NCBI GenBank assembly: GCA_012295275.1 | Contig: CM022672.1 | Coordinates: 5,366,443-5,430,442, forward strand | Source: Chrysomallon squamiferum | Taxonomy: Eukaryota > Mollusca > Gastropoda > Neomphalida > Peltospiridae | Direction: 5' to 3' | Length of the DNA: 64,000 nucleotides | Shown: positions 25,220-39,264 of the stretch, piece after piece | Numbering within the stretch: the first letter of the stretch is position 1 | Layout of the letters: each line of letters begins with the position of its first letter | The notes under the pieces: model-generated | Told to the model about the DNA's origin: nothing | Databases searched by the model: none | What the model saw: the letters and a program-made list of their open reading frames with translations, nothing else | Made by a program: the position numbers and the translations under genes

Positions 25220-26300
25220 ATGTTTTCAAACAGCTTACATCAACTAATGAAACTAAGTGGAATATTTCCAGTTTTGAAACCTGTAGGTATTACCAGTGCT
25301 CAGTTATTGAATAAAATTCGTGAAAAACTTTATTCTGGTGAGTATGTTAAGAATGTTGTTTATTACCAATAATAATTAAAAATATATATATATAAATTAT
25401 TAACAATCAATCATGAAACATAAAATATAATTTTAAAAAACTATCTTAAATAATTCTGTGTTGTCAAAATAAAATATCAGTGAAATCAGCATGTGAAATA
25501 TTTTTTTAAATAATCTTTTCTTTTTATTTATTTGGCTGTAGTATCCTTCCATATGCTAATACATTTTGCTAGCCAATACTTTTCAAAAAAAGAAACTTTT
25601 TTTTTTTTATTTCAATATTAAACATACATATTTTTTCAGAGGTGTAAAATGTCAATATTAATAAAATTATTTAATGTCTTAATAACAAGTCAAGTCTAAA
25701 TAAACAACTATGTAACAACTAAGTTCTTACTAAACTTTTTACAGGAATAGTTGTCACATTACAAGAATGTTTACCAGATTCCTTGGTTTATTAAAATCAG
25801 TAAGCTTATAGTGTTCATATAAATATTGTTACAAACTCCAAATGCATATATAAACAAAAATTATAGAATTCTTTATCTTCTATACTTTCCTGAGTATTAT
25901 AAATACCTTTGTTTTTCTTCTGAACATATAAATTTATAATAATTTGTCATTTATTCATAATCATCATCATTCTGTGTTAAAGAATTTTATTATCATCGTC
26001 ATGTCATTTGGTTTGTTTTAAGAAGTGGGAATAACTATGAGATATGCTAGAAAACTAGCTATGGGACATGGAGGGACATTAGACAAATTGGCATCTGGTG
26101 TTCTCATTGTTGGAGTGGGTGCTGGCTGTAAGGAACTGTCTCAATTCCTTCATGGTGAAAAGGTAATTTTATTTATTTATTTAAATATTTTAGAGGGGTT
26201 TTATTTTATTTTATTTTATTTTATTTTATTTTATTTTATTTTTCATTTTCTTTTTCATTTTTTACATTTTATTTTTTTTTAATTTAATTTAATTTAATTT

Positions 26301-26340
<40 letters not shown>

Positions 26341-28852
26341 TTATATTATTATTATTTAGTTAATTTGTGTAACCAAAATATTCTATGTTTCCACTTCCTT
26401 ACTGAATGATTCTTGATGTTATTTGTAGAAATCATGTTTAAATAGCAAATGCAAAATGAGGGCAGTTTATATTTTCCGTGTGTCTTAGTACTAATTGTGT
26501 AAGTATTTCTAATTAATAGGTTATGAAATGTTTCAAAACAATAACAGTTTAACATGTACATTTTACACTATTAAGAAATTTAGTTGGAAATATTTATTTA
26601 ACAACAACTGTATTTTCTTCAACTTAGAACTGTTTGGGAAAAAAATGTATTGATATTATAATTTTCAGAAATATATTTGCAAAGCTGAACTAGGTACTGC
26701 AACAGATACATTTGACAAAGGGGGTGAGATAATTGAAACTAAGAAATATGGTAAATATTAATTTGGAATTTTGATATAATTAAAACATTTAAAAAATTTT
26801 ATATTCCTGAAATTACTCACTAATTACTAATGTTACTAAACTGAAACAAAAATTTATGATTAAATTGTTAGAGATTAAATATAGCATCGTTCAGTTTTAT
26901 GCATTGACAGATTAAAAAAAAAAAAAAAAAAAATAGATATAATCTTAGAAATGAATCAGAATCTACCTGAAATACAGGTAGGTGTGTCATGTCATTTTAT
27001 TTTGGTTTGGTTCAGTTCAAATGTTTATTTTAATTAAATCATTATTTTAGTTTTTTTTTAATTATTTTTGTTCATGTTTGTGTTTCTGTGTGTTTTTTTA
27101 TTTTTTTTTTTTTTTTTCTTGTGTTTTATTTTTAGATCATGTATCCAAAGAAAAACTGAATGAATCTCTTCAAGCTTTTATAGGTGAAATAATGCAGTTG
27201 CCTCCCCTGTGAGTGAACTGGTTATAATAAAATGTCCTTCAGATAAAAGGCTTAAGATTTCTTTTTTTATTTTGTTTTTTATTACTGTTGTCATTGTTAT
27301 AATTGTTACTGAATGAGTTTTGAATATGAGTTCTTTTGAATGTGTGAATATTATAAATTTTAGATTTTTATTACAAAGTTTAAACAAAAATATTTTAATG
27401 ATAACTAATTTCATTTTGAAAAAACATAATTAAATTATTAGATTTTCTCTTTTATTTTTATTTTTTCTCATTATTGAGATCTAATATTTAATTTCTATCT
27501 TTACTTAGATTTTCAGCAATCAAATGTAGTGGTGAAAGGTTGTCTGACATTGTTCGTGAAGGAAAAGCAATACCTGCATTGCAGCCACGAAAAGTTATAG
27601 TCCACAATATTGAATGTGTGGAGTTTTCACCCCCTTTCTTTACACTAGGTTAGTTATGTTTGAATTTTGTTAAAATACCTTCTTAAATAGCCTCAAGTTA
27701 TGACAGTATTATTTGAAATGTGAAACAAACCTTTACTAATAATAAATATAATAATAAAATAAAAACACTGAAGAGGAGGCTACTATTTTATTTATTATAA
27801 ATGTTTTAAAAATATTTTAAATTTTTTTAATTTTTTAATTATTATTCACTTCATATACTGAAATGTGCAAAATTATTAGATGTTAAAATTAGTAGTATTT
27901 ATTTATGTACATTAAGTCCTTTACAAAAAACAGTTGTTAATATTTAATTTTCATTACTTTATTCTAAACTATTATTGAGAGTTATTCACATTAAATCTTC
28001 AATTTTTTAAAGCAATACATTCAGGAAGTGGATTTTATGTTCGAAGACTAATAGATGATCTTGCTAAAGGTATCAGAATTTTAATATTTATATTTTATGA
28101 AAAACATCTGAATATCTTATGGAGCTATGTTTTTCTATTCTTTTGCATTTTATTTTATTTTATTTTTTTTCCAATTTAATCTAAATACTTAAATCAAAAC
28201 AGAACCCAAAACTATTATATATTTTAAACAAAAATCAAATAAAATGTACTAAATATAATTATTCAAGTTACAGAAAAATATTTATTAAAATATTTTCTTT
28301 TTCTGAATCTTTCAAAATGTGTACCATATTTACTTGATTTCTGGTTTTTGGTTATTTTCCTGGATTATTTAGAAAAAGAATTTAAAATAATAACAACTCA
28401 AGATCAGATATATTCCTTAAATGGAATTTGATAGTCAATTAGTTTACTCAGGTTGTGGACAGAATTAAATTGACATTGTAAATAACTAGTGTTGATATTT
28501 GTAAAGAAAATTTTATTACAGCTGTTTGATTTTATCATAAAAATAAGTGGCTGTATATATGTGTTTATAATTTTTTGTTTTGTTTTTATAAAACTGTGTG
28601 TATGTGCGTGTGTGTTTAAAAAAATGTTTTGTTTTTATAATGCATTCTGTGTCTCTGTGTGTATTTATAATGTTTTGTTTTGTTTTAGAATTGGACACCT
28701 GTGCTCACGTGTGTGAATTAGAAAGAACTGAACAGTCACCTTTCACCCTTGAAGACTGTCTTACAGAAGATGACTGGACACTTCTAGATATCAGAAGAGC
28801 AATTCAGTTAACTGACCAGTACAAACCAAATAAAATAAAAAGAAAAGCATGA
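25220..28852 (+). CDS. TRUB1: tRNA pseudouridine(55) synthase TruB family, TRUB1 type
   Basis: The enzyme isomerises uridine 55 in the T-psi-C arm of tRNAs, and the human protein also modifies some mRNAs. Seven exons join as 25220-25337, 26023-26162, 26669-26750, 27136-27208, 27509-27648, 28013-28069 and 28689-28852, giving 257 residues. The family opening LSGIFPVLKP is present. The catalytic motif GHGGTLDKLASGVLIVGVG holds the nucleophile Asp60, and GHGGTLD separates it from TRUB2. Further motifs are [28 protein letters not shown] and GSGFYVRRL. Human TRUB1 is about 90 residues longer through N- and C-terminal extensions that are absent here, so this is nearly a minimal catalytic core. The acceptor of exon 2 is a tandem AGAAG that can add or drop one Glu codon. 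The first ATG after the acceptor at 25211-25212 was taken as start. Confidence 0.95.
26198..26335. repeat. TTTTA and AATTT pentanucleotide repeats and T tract in TRUB1 intron 2
   Basis: A TTTTA array of about 45 bases is followed by interrupted T-rich sequence, an AATTT array (about 26281-26304) and a T run of about 30 bases. Read-through of exon 2 into this tract gives a Phe/Ile/Leu-rich false C-terminus. Confidence 0.95.
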
Positions 28853-28968
28853 TTTCAACAGAAAATTTCAAAAACAATTTAGTGAACAAAAAAATTATTT
28901 TACTTCAATGACTGCATTAAAACTTTTGTGATGTTTTGCTGAATTCCTGTTTCTTGAAGAATTGTGCA

Positions 28969-28974
28969 AATAAA
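28969..28974 (+). terminator. TRUB1: Polyadenylation signal AATAAA of TRUB1
   Basis: A canonical AATAAA lies 117 bases after the stop codon and is followed by T/GT-rich sequence. A short 3' UTR is therefore likely. Other A-rich hexamers further on could serve as alternatives. Confidence 0.6.
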
Positions 28975-29952
28975 CTTGTTTTTAAGATCTAAGTTTTTGA
29001 AATACATGCACGTAATTTTAATTTAACAACAGAATCATCCAATTCTATACTATTATTTGATGTATATTGTTAATTTTATTTTTTGAATTTTTGTTTTGTT
29101 ATCTGTTTGTTGTTGTTTATTTTTATTTTTTTCTGGGATGAATACAAAACTAAATAAAAGTAAGAATGATAATTTTTTTATTTTGAAATAAATAAGCATT
29201 CATAATTGATAAATTTATACATTTTTATATAATACATTAGAACGTAATTTAACAATTGAATTCTGACAATAAATCTATGACAATCTGTAGTGTGTGTGTG
29301 TGTGTGTGTGTGCGTTTTTAAATTTATATATTTTAAATAGAGAGACCATACACTTGGCCAAATGAAATAGTTCCTGAAAAGGAATTTTTGATAACACATT
29401 GAATTTCAAAGCTGAAAATGTAGCTATGTGCAAATACTTTCAAAATGAGTAATTTTATTATTATTTTAAAAAATTTAAATTCTTTTTAAACTACATTTTT
29501 TTCATTTAGTGATGAGTATTGATGGCCAAAATCTTAAACATTCAATTTAAAATGTATAAAATAAATAATCACAACAACAATAATATACAATCACATACAA
29601 TTATTTAGAAATATGATACACTTCCACCAATGATAAAATTAACAATTGCTTAACATTACAAAATTTTCTAATAATTCATTAATTTATATTTTTTTACAAA
29701 TATATACAGAACACATTTATTTCTATTTAATAATACTATGATTTATTTGGGTAGACTAACTTTTTTATATGTACAAGTCTGATGAATATTTTCTAATTTT
29801 CTGAAAATTACACCAATAATTTCTCAGCTGTTCCTACATTGTATTTTCTAATATAATTAATGTCTTTAAAATGTTTAACAAAATCTCATAGATTTTTAGA
29901 AATATTGATAATAAATCTTAATCAAAATACAAAATCATTTTGAATGACTCAC

Positions 29953-30690
29953 ACATTTTCCCCTTAAATAAGATATTAATGACAAAGTAGTGTACAAATA
30001 TCACCTTCAGGGTACTGATGATACTTATTAATCTGATCACTATGATTGGAAAATGGTGTAATTTAATTAAAATGGAATATTTAATTTATAAATGACCAAA
30101 TAGAGCAGTAAAATTGTATATTATGTACAACACAAAATGCTGTAATCATTTATAATCGACAGGAAAAAAAAAAATATAAATGAAAATGAATAAATCACAG
30201 TGAACAAAAATTATTCAATTATACTGAGTGTTGAATTATAATATATAAAAAATAAGTTAAACCTTCACTTAAATGTACACATCTTTTTAGGTGATTTTAT
30301 GTACCTAAAACTAAAACAAAAAACATTTTCCCCTTAAATAAGATATTAATGACAAAGTAGTGTACAAATATCACCTTCAGGGTACTGATGATACTTATTA
30401 ATCTGATCACTATGATTGGAAAATGGTGTAATTTAATTAAAATGGAATATTTAATTTATAAATGACCAAATAGAGCAGTAAAATTGTATATTATGTACAA
30501 CACAAAATGCTGTAATCATTTATAATCGACAGGAAAAAAAAAATATAAATGAAAATGAATAAATCACAGTGAACAAAAATTATTCAATTATACTGAGTGT
30601 TGAATTATAATATATAAAAAATAAGTTAAACCTTCACTTAAATGTACACATGTTTTTAGGTGATTTTATGTACCTAAAACTAAAACAAAA
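29953..30690. repeat. Near-identical tandem duplication, 2 x about 370 bp
   Basis: Copy one (about 29953-30322) begins ACATTTTCCCCTTAAATAAG and is repeated head-to-tail as copy two (about 30323-30690). I see one substitution (CATCTTTTT against CATGTTTTT) and a one-base difference in an A run. Such identity in AT-rich intergenic DNA means a very recent duplication, gene conversion or an assembly artefact. No open frame of note. Confidence 0.95.
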
Positions 30691-31399
30691 AATTTTTATT
30701 TTAACAATCAAACAAAGGAATGCACCCTTAAACCTGTAACAATAATATTGGTAGTCTCTCTTTTTTTTTTTTTTATTTTTTTAAATTTTCTAAATCTCAA
30801 GCCATTGTAAAATGTCTGTAAGAATGGGGTTTGAGATCATAGTAATTTAATAGAAATACAATTTTGAAAATAGACTAGGGACTGATTCTATTAAATACAA
30901 CTTAGCAGGTAAATAAAGCTAAATTGAAACTTAAGTTCAAAATGGCTTGAATGTGTTAAGTCAGATGTACATGGCATTTCTCTGAAAGACAATAGTAGGA
31001 TGAAAAGCAAAAATATAACTGAACACTTATATTTTATCTGTAATTCACTTATCAGGAAATATTAGATTTTCTTTGTAACATTTAGCACTTTTCAGTGACT
31101 GACTTATCTAAAAGCCTGTTTTCCTTCTCTTCAGGTGAAAATGTATTGAGAAAATCAAACCCAGCATCATAAACTCAATATCTGTGAACTACCTATTTCT
31201 TAGATCTCCATGTGACTTTATAAAATATATTTTTTATTATTTACAAAAAACTGGAATCTTTTCATCAGTGTAACCATTACAAGACATTTCCACAATTTAC
31301 TTTGATTAGAAAATTAATTTTTTTATAAATTGTTTTCCTCTTTGTCAAAATAACCTGTTAACATATTATCTTCAAATAAAACATGTTGTTGTTGCTGAA

Positions 31400-34300
31400 T
31401 CATGTGAAAAGTATTTCAACTTCCTTCAAGAATTGCTCTCCTTTATCTCCTGCAAGTCCACAGTAGTATTCAGCAGCTTTTCTCAGTCCAATGTTTGTCA
31501 GAAAGCGAGCATACTCCAGAAACACAGCTTCTATCAGAGATGCTGTAGTAGAGATAAAAAGATAAATATTTTGTAATTGTATTCATTTTTACATGATCTA
31601 GAAAAAATTATTGCAAAATGATATTTCTTAAAACCCATTTTAATAAACTTTTAGTGGCTAAGGATTTAATTTTGAATTCTGTGAAAAAGTCATCGCAAAA
31701 ATTCTGCTCCGTCTGTAATAACATTTATTTTCTTTTTTTCCTTTAAGGATTCTTTTAACTAGGATGAAACAGTTAAGTTATAAATAATACGACTGAAATA
31801 AGAATCCAGTTTAATGCCCATGACCAGATCAATAATAACTAAGGATAATTCAAAGGATAGATGTCGTTTATAGCATACTTTTTAACATAAACACACAGGC
31901 TGCAAACAAAACTTGTTGTGCTGGTTTGATTCAATGTATCTGAATTTCCTTCACACCTGTATAACATATATATCATATAAATTTAACAGAGATATTGTAA
32001 CAAACCTGTTTCTGAATTTTTTTCCAGCACACCAAACTCGAGACAAGCTTCAATGAAGCAGGCAGCACTGTCAAATGCTCTCATCCCATACAACATCTCT
32101 AACACTTTAGCAAACTGGCCCAGTGACAACAGCACAAGAAGAGCCTTGCTCTGGAAAGAAAAATAACTGAATAAATATTCATTTAAAAAAAAAAAAACTT
32201 TTAATAGAGAAAATGAAAGAAAAAATGTTTTATTTCATGACACATTTTTAATCTTTAAGCATAATACACATGATTAAGAACCACAGAGAAAATAAAGAAA
32301 CATGATGCCATAATAGAATGGCTAATCTTTTTCATTAAGTAAACATGTAAACACTGAAAAAAAATGTTACAGATATAAATTAGATTAAATATCCCCAAGC
32401 ATATTTATACAACTGATGCTTTACAAAGGTGGATTTTAAATTTGTTCTGAACTGCAGACTACACTAGATAAAAGAGATAAAGAAGTAATGGATGAAATAA
32501 TTTCTTACCTTGTGGTTCACCTGTGTGCTGCAGAGGTGATCAGCCCAACGTTTGATGACTTCGGAGCACTCAGAAAAATTTAGACTTGACTACAAAATTT
32601 TAAAATACAAGATAAAAACTATCTACTGTTAAAAACAACATCGTTTCAAATTAATTATATTTTATGTTAACTAATGCATGTGGTATAAAAGAAATTGAAA
32701 AAAACAAAAAAAATAGGTGAAAAGAAAAATCTGTTAAATACATTTTCAATTCATTTCTCTATTTTTATTTTTATTATTATATAAAAAATATTTTAACCCC
32801 AAAATTAACTTTAATAAAGACTATTATACATGTGACAATTAATAACATTGATAAATATTCCTGTACCTTTGCCAGCCAAACTGCTTTGTCCCACGATCCA
32901 TATGTCTGTAAATATCTACAAGCATCCAAACCTTTGTCTATCAGACATAACAACTGAACACCTTCTGCAAAGATATTTCAATTATATATAAATATTTAAC
33001 AGTGTTTTTAAATATATTCAAGTTTTGCAGTTAATCAGAAAACACCAAAGGGCACAACAGTAATAAAGTAGATGATTAATGATAGTACTATAACACACAA
33101 TGGAATAAATAATAACTAAGACTGAATAAAAAGCTGATTTTACAGATCACTTGAAATTCTTTTACTCTGATTTTCTAGGAAGTTGACAGCAGGTTATATC
33201 GTGGTTTCTCTCTAATTATGTCTACATGTGAACTCTAATTTTTCTGATATTATCCACAGACTCAAGATGAAACACCTTACCTGAAAGTTTTCCGTTGGCT
33301 ATCAGATTAGTTGCCACAAGTTTTATTGTGCTTTGAGAAGCTCCGGATGAACGAATACTTGCCACCAAACATGCTCTATAAAAAAAATATTTTCTTAAAT
33401 TAAACTACTTTTTTAAAATTATTTTACTTATCAAAACTAGTTATATTAAAGAAGTTAATACTTAACTCTTTGGACTGACAGTCCAGCAAAGAAACATGAC
33501 AAAGATTGCTTTTATTAGAAGGTAGGCTTATTGTACAGTTATATGACAGTCTGTTTCTTGACTTTTGTGTTAATTTAAAGATGGCTTGAGTCCTAATTAT
33601 TAAAATCTATTAACTTCCACTTTAATTTTTCTTAAAGTCAAAAAGACAAAACAAATTTAGTCATTAAGCAACTATTTTCTAATAAACTATATCCTAATAA
33701 AACACCTAAATTTATATCAAACTTCATAAAAGGTTAAAAAAAAAAACCCCAGACATTAAAATATTTTCTGAACCATCACCTTTGCAACATAATTTAGATT
33801 TATGTTACGGAATTATGATAATAAAATAAACACTTGTTTCTGGTCTTTAAATAATCTATACGCCCATTCTGTATCAAACAGTATAGCTGTTAGGATTTTT
33901 ATTATTTTATTTTTACATTAAGGGATGTTTTTTGTTTTTTTTCAACAGCTCACCTTAGACTGTCTATGTAATAGTTTTCATTTTCAGCCTCAGTTTCAAG
34001 CAGCAGCTGTACAGCGCGGTCAGTCTGACCCAACAACATGTAGGTCTCCGCACATTTCTGTGTGTGTTCATATGTCGATCGTTTGCTGTCATGGAGAGAT
34101 ACTCTGTCCAGCTGGTATTTCTGTACAAACAGGATGGTGTTTCTTTGATTCAGTTATATCTTCAACAGTTTATGATTATAGATTATAAATATTCAGTAAG
34201 TACTTATGGTTAATATAAATATACATTCTTAATTATATTATTGATGGTTCATAATTCATTATGAATCTTGAATCATAACTGCCATCAGTTGAGGATTATA

Positions 34301-34635
34301 AAATCTACATTTTCAATTATATCGCAAGTGTTTTATAAATTATAAATTTTGAATCGTAACTGCCATTAATATATGATAATAAAATATAAGTTTTAATTTA
34401 TATCTTCAATGGGTTTTTTAATTATAAATTCCTATTACATTATCTTAAACTGTATACATTTTTTTAAATTATATTATCAATTTATGATTATAAATTATAA
34501 AATTCATTATAAACTTTTAATCATATTACCATCTGTTTATTTCTTCCATGATTTATGATGTTTAAATTATTAGAAATTATATCAGTTTATTAAAAAAATA
34601 TATTTTGATTGCTTTGAATCTTATTTCATGTTTTA

Positions 34636-34695
<60 letters not shown>

Positions 34696-37600
34696 GTAAC
34701 AATAACATAACAATAATAATTAATAATAATTTATAAAAATAATAATGATGATGGTAATAATTATAATGACAATAAGTACTCAAAAATAATTTTCCTTTAC
34801 TTTAAAGCTCCGATTGTCAACAACAGCATCATAACATCTTTCAAGAGGCTGGTCTTTGAAAAGCTGCATTAGAATTTTCTTTTTCTCAATTTCCTCAGGA
34901 TTATCTAACAAAACCAGATCATTGGCTTCCTTGTAGCCTGGAGTGTGAGGAACAAACATGTCTCCACAGTCACCGTGTGAAGTAACCTGAGTGGTAGTCT
35001 ATTAAAAAAAAGTGTTTGATTTAATAAAAAATATAGTAGCATGGAGTAAAATGTAGTAAAATATAGCAAAATGTATCCCCAAAAATGTCTGTAACAGGAT
35101 TTTGAATTTAATCCTAAATGTATTTCTTAATAAATAAATAAATAAATAAAATAAATAGATAAATAAATGTGAATAGTATATCTGAATGTGTCAAAAATGA
35201 CTTTGGCAGATATCTGATTTAAGGAAATGGCAAAACTATCACTGGATATAACTTCAAAAATGAGAGAACTTCATTATTTAAAAAGAATTTAAACAAAAAA
35301 CAAAACAAATATCTACTTTTAATATTAATGATTAATAGATATTAGTTACATCATCAAGAAAAAAGAAACCACAGTTTATTGTCTAATTAGTGACAAAGTA
35401 TTCCTTATGTACACCTTCCTATAGACAATGAAACACATATCGCAGGCCTTTTGCTAAACCAGTCACTGGACTTTTTTTCAAATAAAAAATGAATTAAGAC
35501 ATTGGTCATTAATTATAAATCCTTTATCACTGAAGATAACAACAGAAGACATTTTTAGCACATAACATTAAAAACAATACCAGAAACAAAGAAAGCTTAT
35601 AATAAATAAGCCAGATGTTTTATAAGATTTAGTTTCCATAATATGTGAAATGTTTACCTTGTTTGACAGATGAGTCCTGGCTGATCTCAAATAATGAAGT
35701 GCGACTGTCCAGAAATGTAATTCTGATTCGTCTCCAAATATTCTGAAATATCATGTGTATGTCTTAGTACAGAAAACTTTTATTATTATTATTATTTTAT
35801 TTTATTTTATTTTTTAAATCTTATTATTATTTTCAAATGAATCACTCATATTCTAAATCCTAACTTATTATGTCGTTTGTTAAAAAACACCTAATATTTG
35901 ATAATAATAAAGAATGAGAAAAATAAAATAAACGTGTGAGAATGCACAGAGGATGAAACTGTTTCTTGTTGTGTGGCATCACTTCAAATGTATAAAGTTT
36001 TAAATATCTCTAGGAAATTAGTAATGACTGAAGAAAGTGTCCCATTTAAAAAACGAAATAAATAAACCTACATATGAAATAGCATCAAAATACAAGGAAT
36101 AAATATTAGTTTGAAATAGCACAATCAGCAAAGATCTTTCATATCATTCCAGAACACGAAAAAAAATGATCAACTGATAGTAAACAACATAACATTAAAA
36201 ACTATATTTGTTCCTAACATGTAATAATAATAATAATAATAATTAAGCATCAAGAAAAATAAACCAATCAGACATAACATCACCTACAGTTCTGTGTTTG
36301 TTTTCAAAGTTTAATTTTCTGTTTTACTAGTAAAATAAATTGAATACCTGGCTGTCAAAAGGCATCTCTGTGCTGTACCAAACTGACAACTGCATAGATA
36401 ATCTAGTAAACCACTTTGTTGAAGAAAACAGAAAAAAAAATATTTAAATATCAAATGCAGATAATACCCAGTAATTTATCATTTGAATTAATTTTTTAAT
36501 GATTATATTTAAAACAGAAGATAATGTAACACCAGGGTAATTTTCATTAAAAAAAAAAAATACTGATACTGTATTTGTTCTTTCTTCCAAGATTAATAAA
36601 TACTTTTGTTGGTTACAATATAAAGTATCATTTAATATTAATGTGAAAGATATTATTAAAATAACATAAAAGGACAATTCTCTATCAAGTTGTAAAAAAT
36701 GAATATTTCAAAAACAAGATTATATCTATCATTTAACTTGTTAGTATTGTAATAACTATTTGTGCTACTAAAAACAGTTCTAGTTAGTATTTGTACATGT
36801 AATAGTATTAATTTCCATAATAGTAATGATAGGAGACACTATAGTAGAAAAAAGCAGCAGCAGTGGTATAGTGACAGTAGTAGCTGTAGTGAGAACAATA
36901 CAACAGTTGTGGCTATAAACAATGAATAAACAACAAATAAAACTGGTTTTGTTGATGAAATCATTAAAATACTATGGAGACGGTACCTATCTATTAGATG
37001 TAGCTGTGAATTGACAGCTTTCTGAATCTCCTGGTCTTCTTCTCTCATTCCTTCTAGCTCGAAGCAGAACTCTTCAATCCAACGCTGATGCTGTAACAAA
37101 CACTTGAGGATCTGGGAGGCTTTTGGTGGTAAAAGGTAAGGACATAGCAATGGATCTGTATTTAAAAGAAAAATGTTAAGCACAAATATTTTTAAACTGA
37201 GGAAATATTTGATAATTTGATCTGTTTACATGACAAAAGATATGAGCAATAATATTTTTGTTATATAGAAAGATGGATATTGTAATTTATCTGCATTCAA
37301 CATTTAAGAAATAGAAAGGCACAAATATTAAATACAAATATTTCACACTGGGGGAGTATTTGATGATATGATCTGTATTGATGACAAAAATTTATAAGCA
37401 TAAATAATGTTTTCTCTTGTTTTTTTTGTAGAAAGTTTTTGTTGGACACTGTAATTTATCTGCATTCAAAATTTACAAAAAATATATGAAGGCACAAATA
37501 TATGTACAAAATATAAAAAATAGCAATGTTGTACAAATATATAAATTATGCAGATAAAATACTATTCCATGAAATATACTGATGTAATATAAATCTGTTA

Positions 37601-39227
37601 CCTTGGAGATCCCACTGATCAATACTGCAACTGGCAACCTTCAGGGCAAGGTCAAACACATGAACACACCCAGCAGTGGTAACAAGACAGGGGCGATCTG
37701 ACCCTGCCCACTCAGCATCCACTATTTTAGCAACATCCTTCGGGCTCTTGATGGAGTGGACAACTTCAGACTAAAATAACAAGTACAACAAATGAAATTT
37801 TTTAAGTATTCAAACAATATATGTGAATAAGAATGATGAAAAGAAGATAAATACTTGTATTTTTAAAATATATATTATGTATATGTGTGTATGTGTATAA
37901 ATAAATATATATGTGTGTGTGTGAGAGTGTCTACATGCATGTATAGATGTATGTGTGTGTGTTTAAATTTTTTTTTAAATTAGTCTGAATTTCAAAAATA
38001 TTTAAAAAAATAAATTAATAAAGCAAAAATGAAAAACAACAATCAGTTTATGAGGAACTTGGAAAGGGTTATATAATATGTCTGTAGTATAAAAAAGATG
38101 AGCAAATAACAACAAAAGAGTAACAAATATGACAGACTAAAAGATAAATAGCTAAAGTTTTTGTTTAAACTGAAACACACTCACTTTTCCGTCTTGATTT
38201 ATGTCCCATATGACAATGCCATCATTGTGCAGAGTGAAAAACTTGAAGTTTTCTCTGCCAGGAGCAAAACGAATCTTCTTAATCCATCCTCTACTGGAAG
38301 GTGTTGTCCTGGCAAAATAAAAAAAATAAATAAAGAAAATGTAATGAAAATCTACGAACTTAATATAAAATAAATAAAAGCTTTTATGCATTTAAAAAAA
38401 ACCCACCTGAAATTACTTAATAAAGATAATGTAATGAAACTCTAGAATTTAATATAAAATAAATAAATGCTTTTATGCATTTAAAAAGAAAAACCTGAAA
38501 TTACTGAATGGAGTATTACTAGAAGTTAAACAAACCTTGATATCTTAGCTTTGAGGTCCCAAAGACACTGAGTGCCATCCACGTCACCAAACAAGAGAAA
38601 GTCACTTTTCCAAGCCAGGCAGGTAACTGTGCTTAAACCACTCTAAAAGTAAAACACATCAAAACTACACAGTGACTAAGTTACTGTGGATATATAAAGA
38701 CAGTAAGTGAATCCAAATAAACATACTTGTGTTGCAGTGTGAAAATAACAACACAAAAACAATGGATTCTTCATCTTTTTACAGAAAGAAAAATTAAATT
38801 AAAACAATTAATTTCCAGACGGATATAAGAAAAATAATTCATTTTAGCTTGGGTAATTTCTAAAATGGAAACTCTCATTTTAAATTTCTTCTCATTAAAA
38901 ATTTAGTTTTTTTTCCTGAATTATCTATATTATTTACAATTTTAACAACATAATGAATAAATTTATTTCATCTGCAATCATATTAATACCAAGAATAATA
39001 TAATTTAGAAAGAAAGAACCACAAAGCTCAGCATATTGTGACTGAAAATAAATATTGTGCTGTATTACCTCTGGTGGTATCTTGGTCACATCAGAAACCA
39101 TATTGCCTTCGACAATGAAGTGGAAAACTGTTCCATCCTTGTCAGTCATCACAAAATGTTCACGAACTGATGTTTTTGTCTGATTCTTTTTCTCCCTGCA
39201 ACAGACACCATTCATCTTCAATTTTAC

Positions 39228-39264
<37 letters not shown>

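Larger units (their letters stand above)
28853..31399. other. Convergent intergenic region between TRUB1 and WDR11
   Basis: The two genes converge here. Besides both 3' UTRs it holds a GT microsatellite at about 29288-29311 and a tandem duplication of about 370 bases at 29953-30690. A minus-strand polyadenylation hexamer for WDR11 (TTTATT on the plus strand) is at 31233-31238, 162 bases after its stop. No further exon was seen. Confidence 0.6.
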
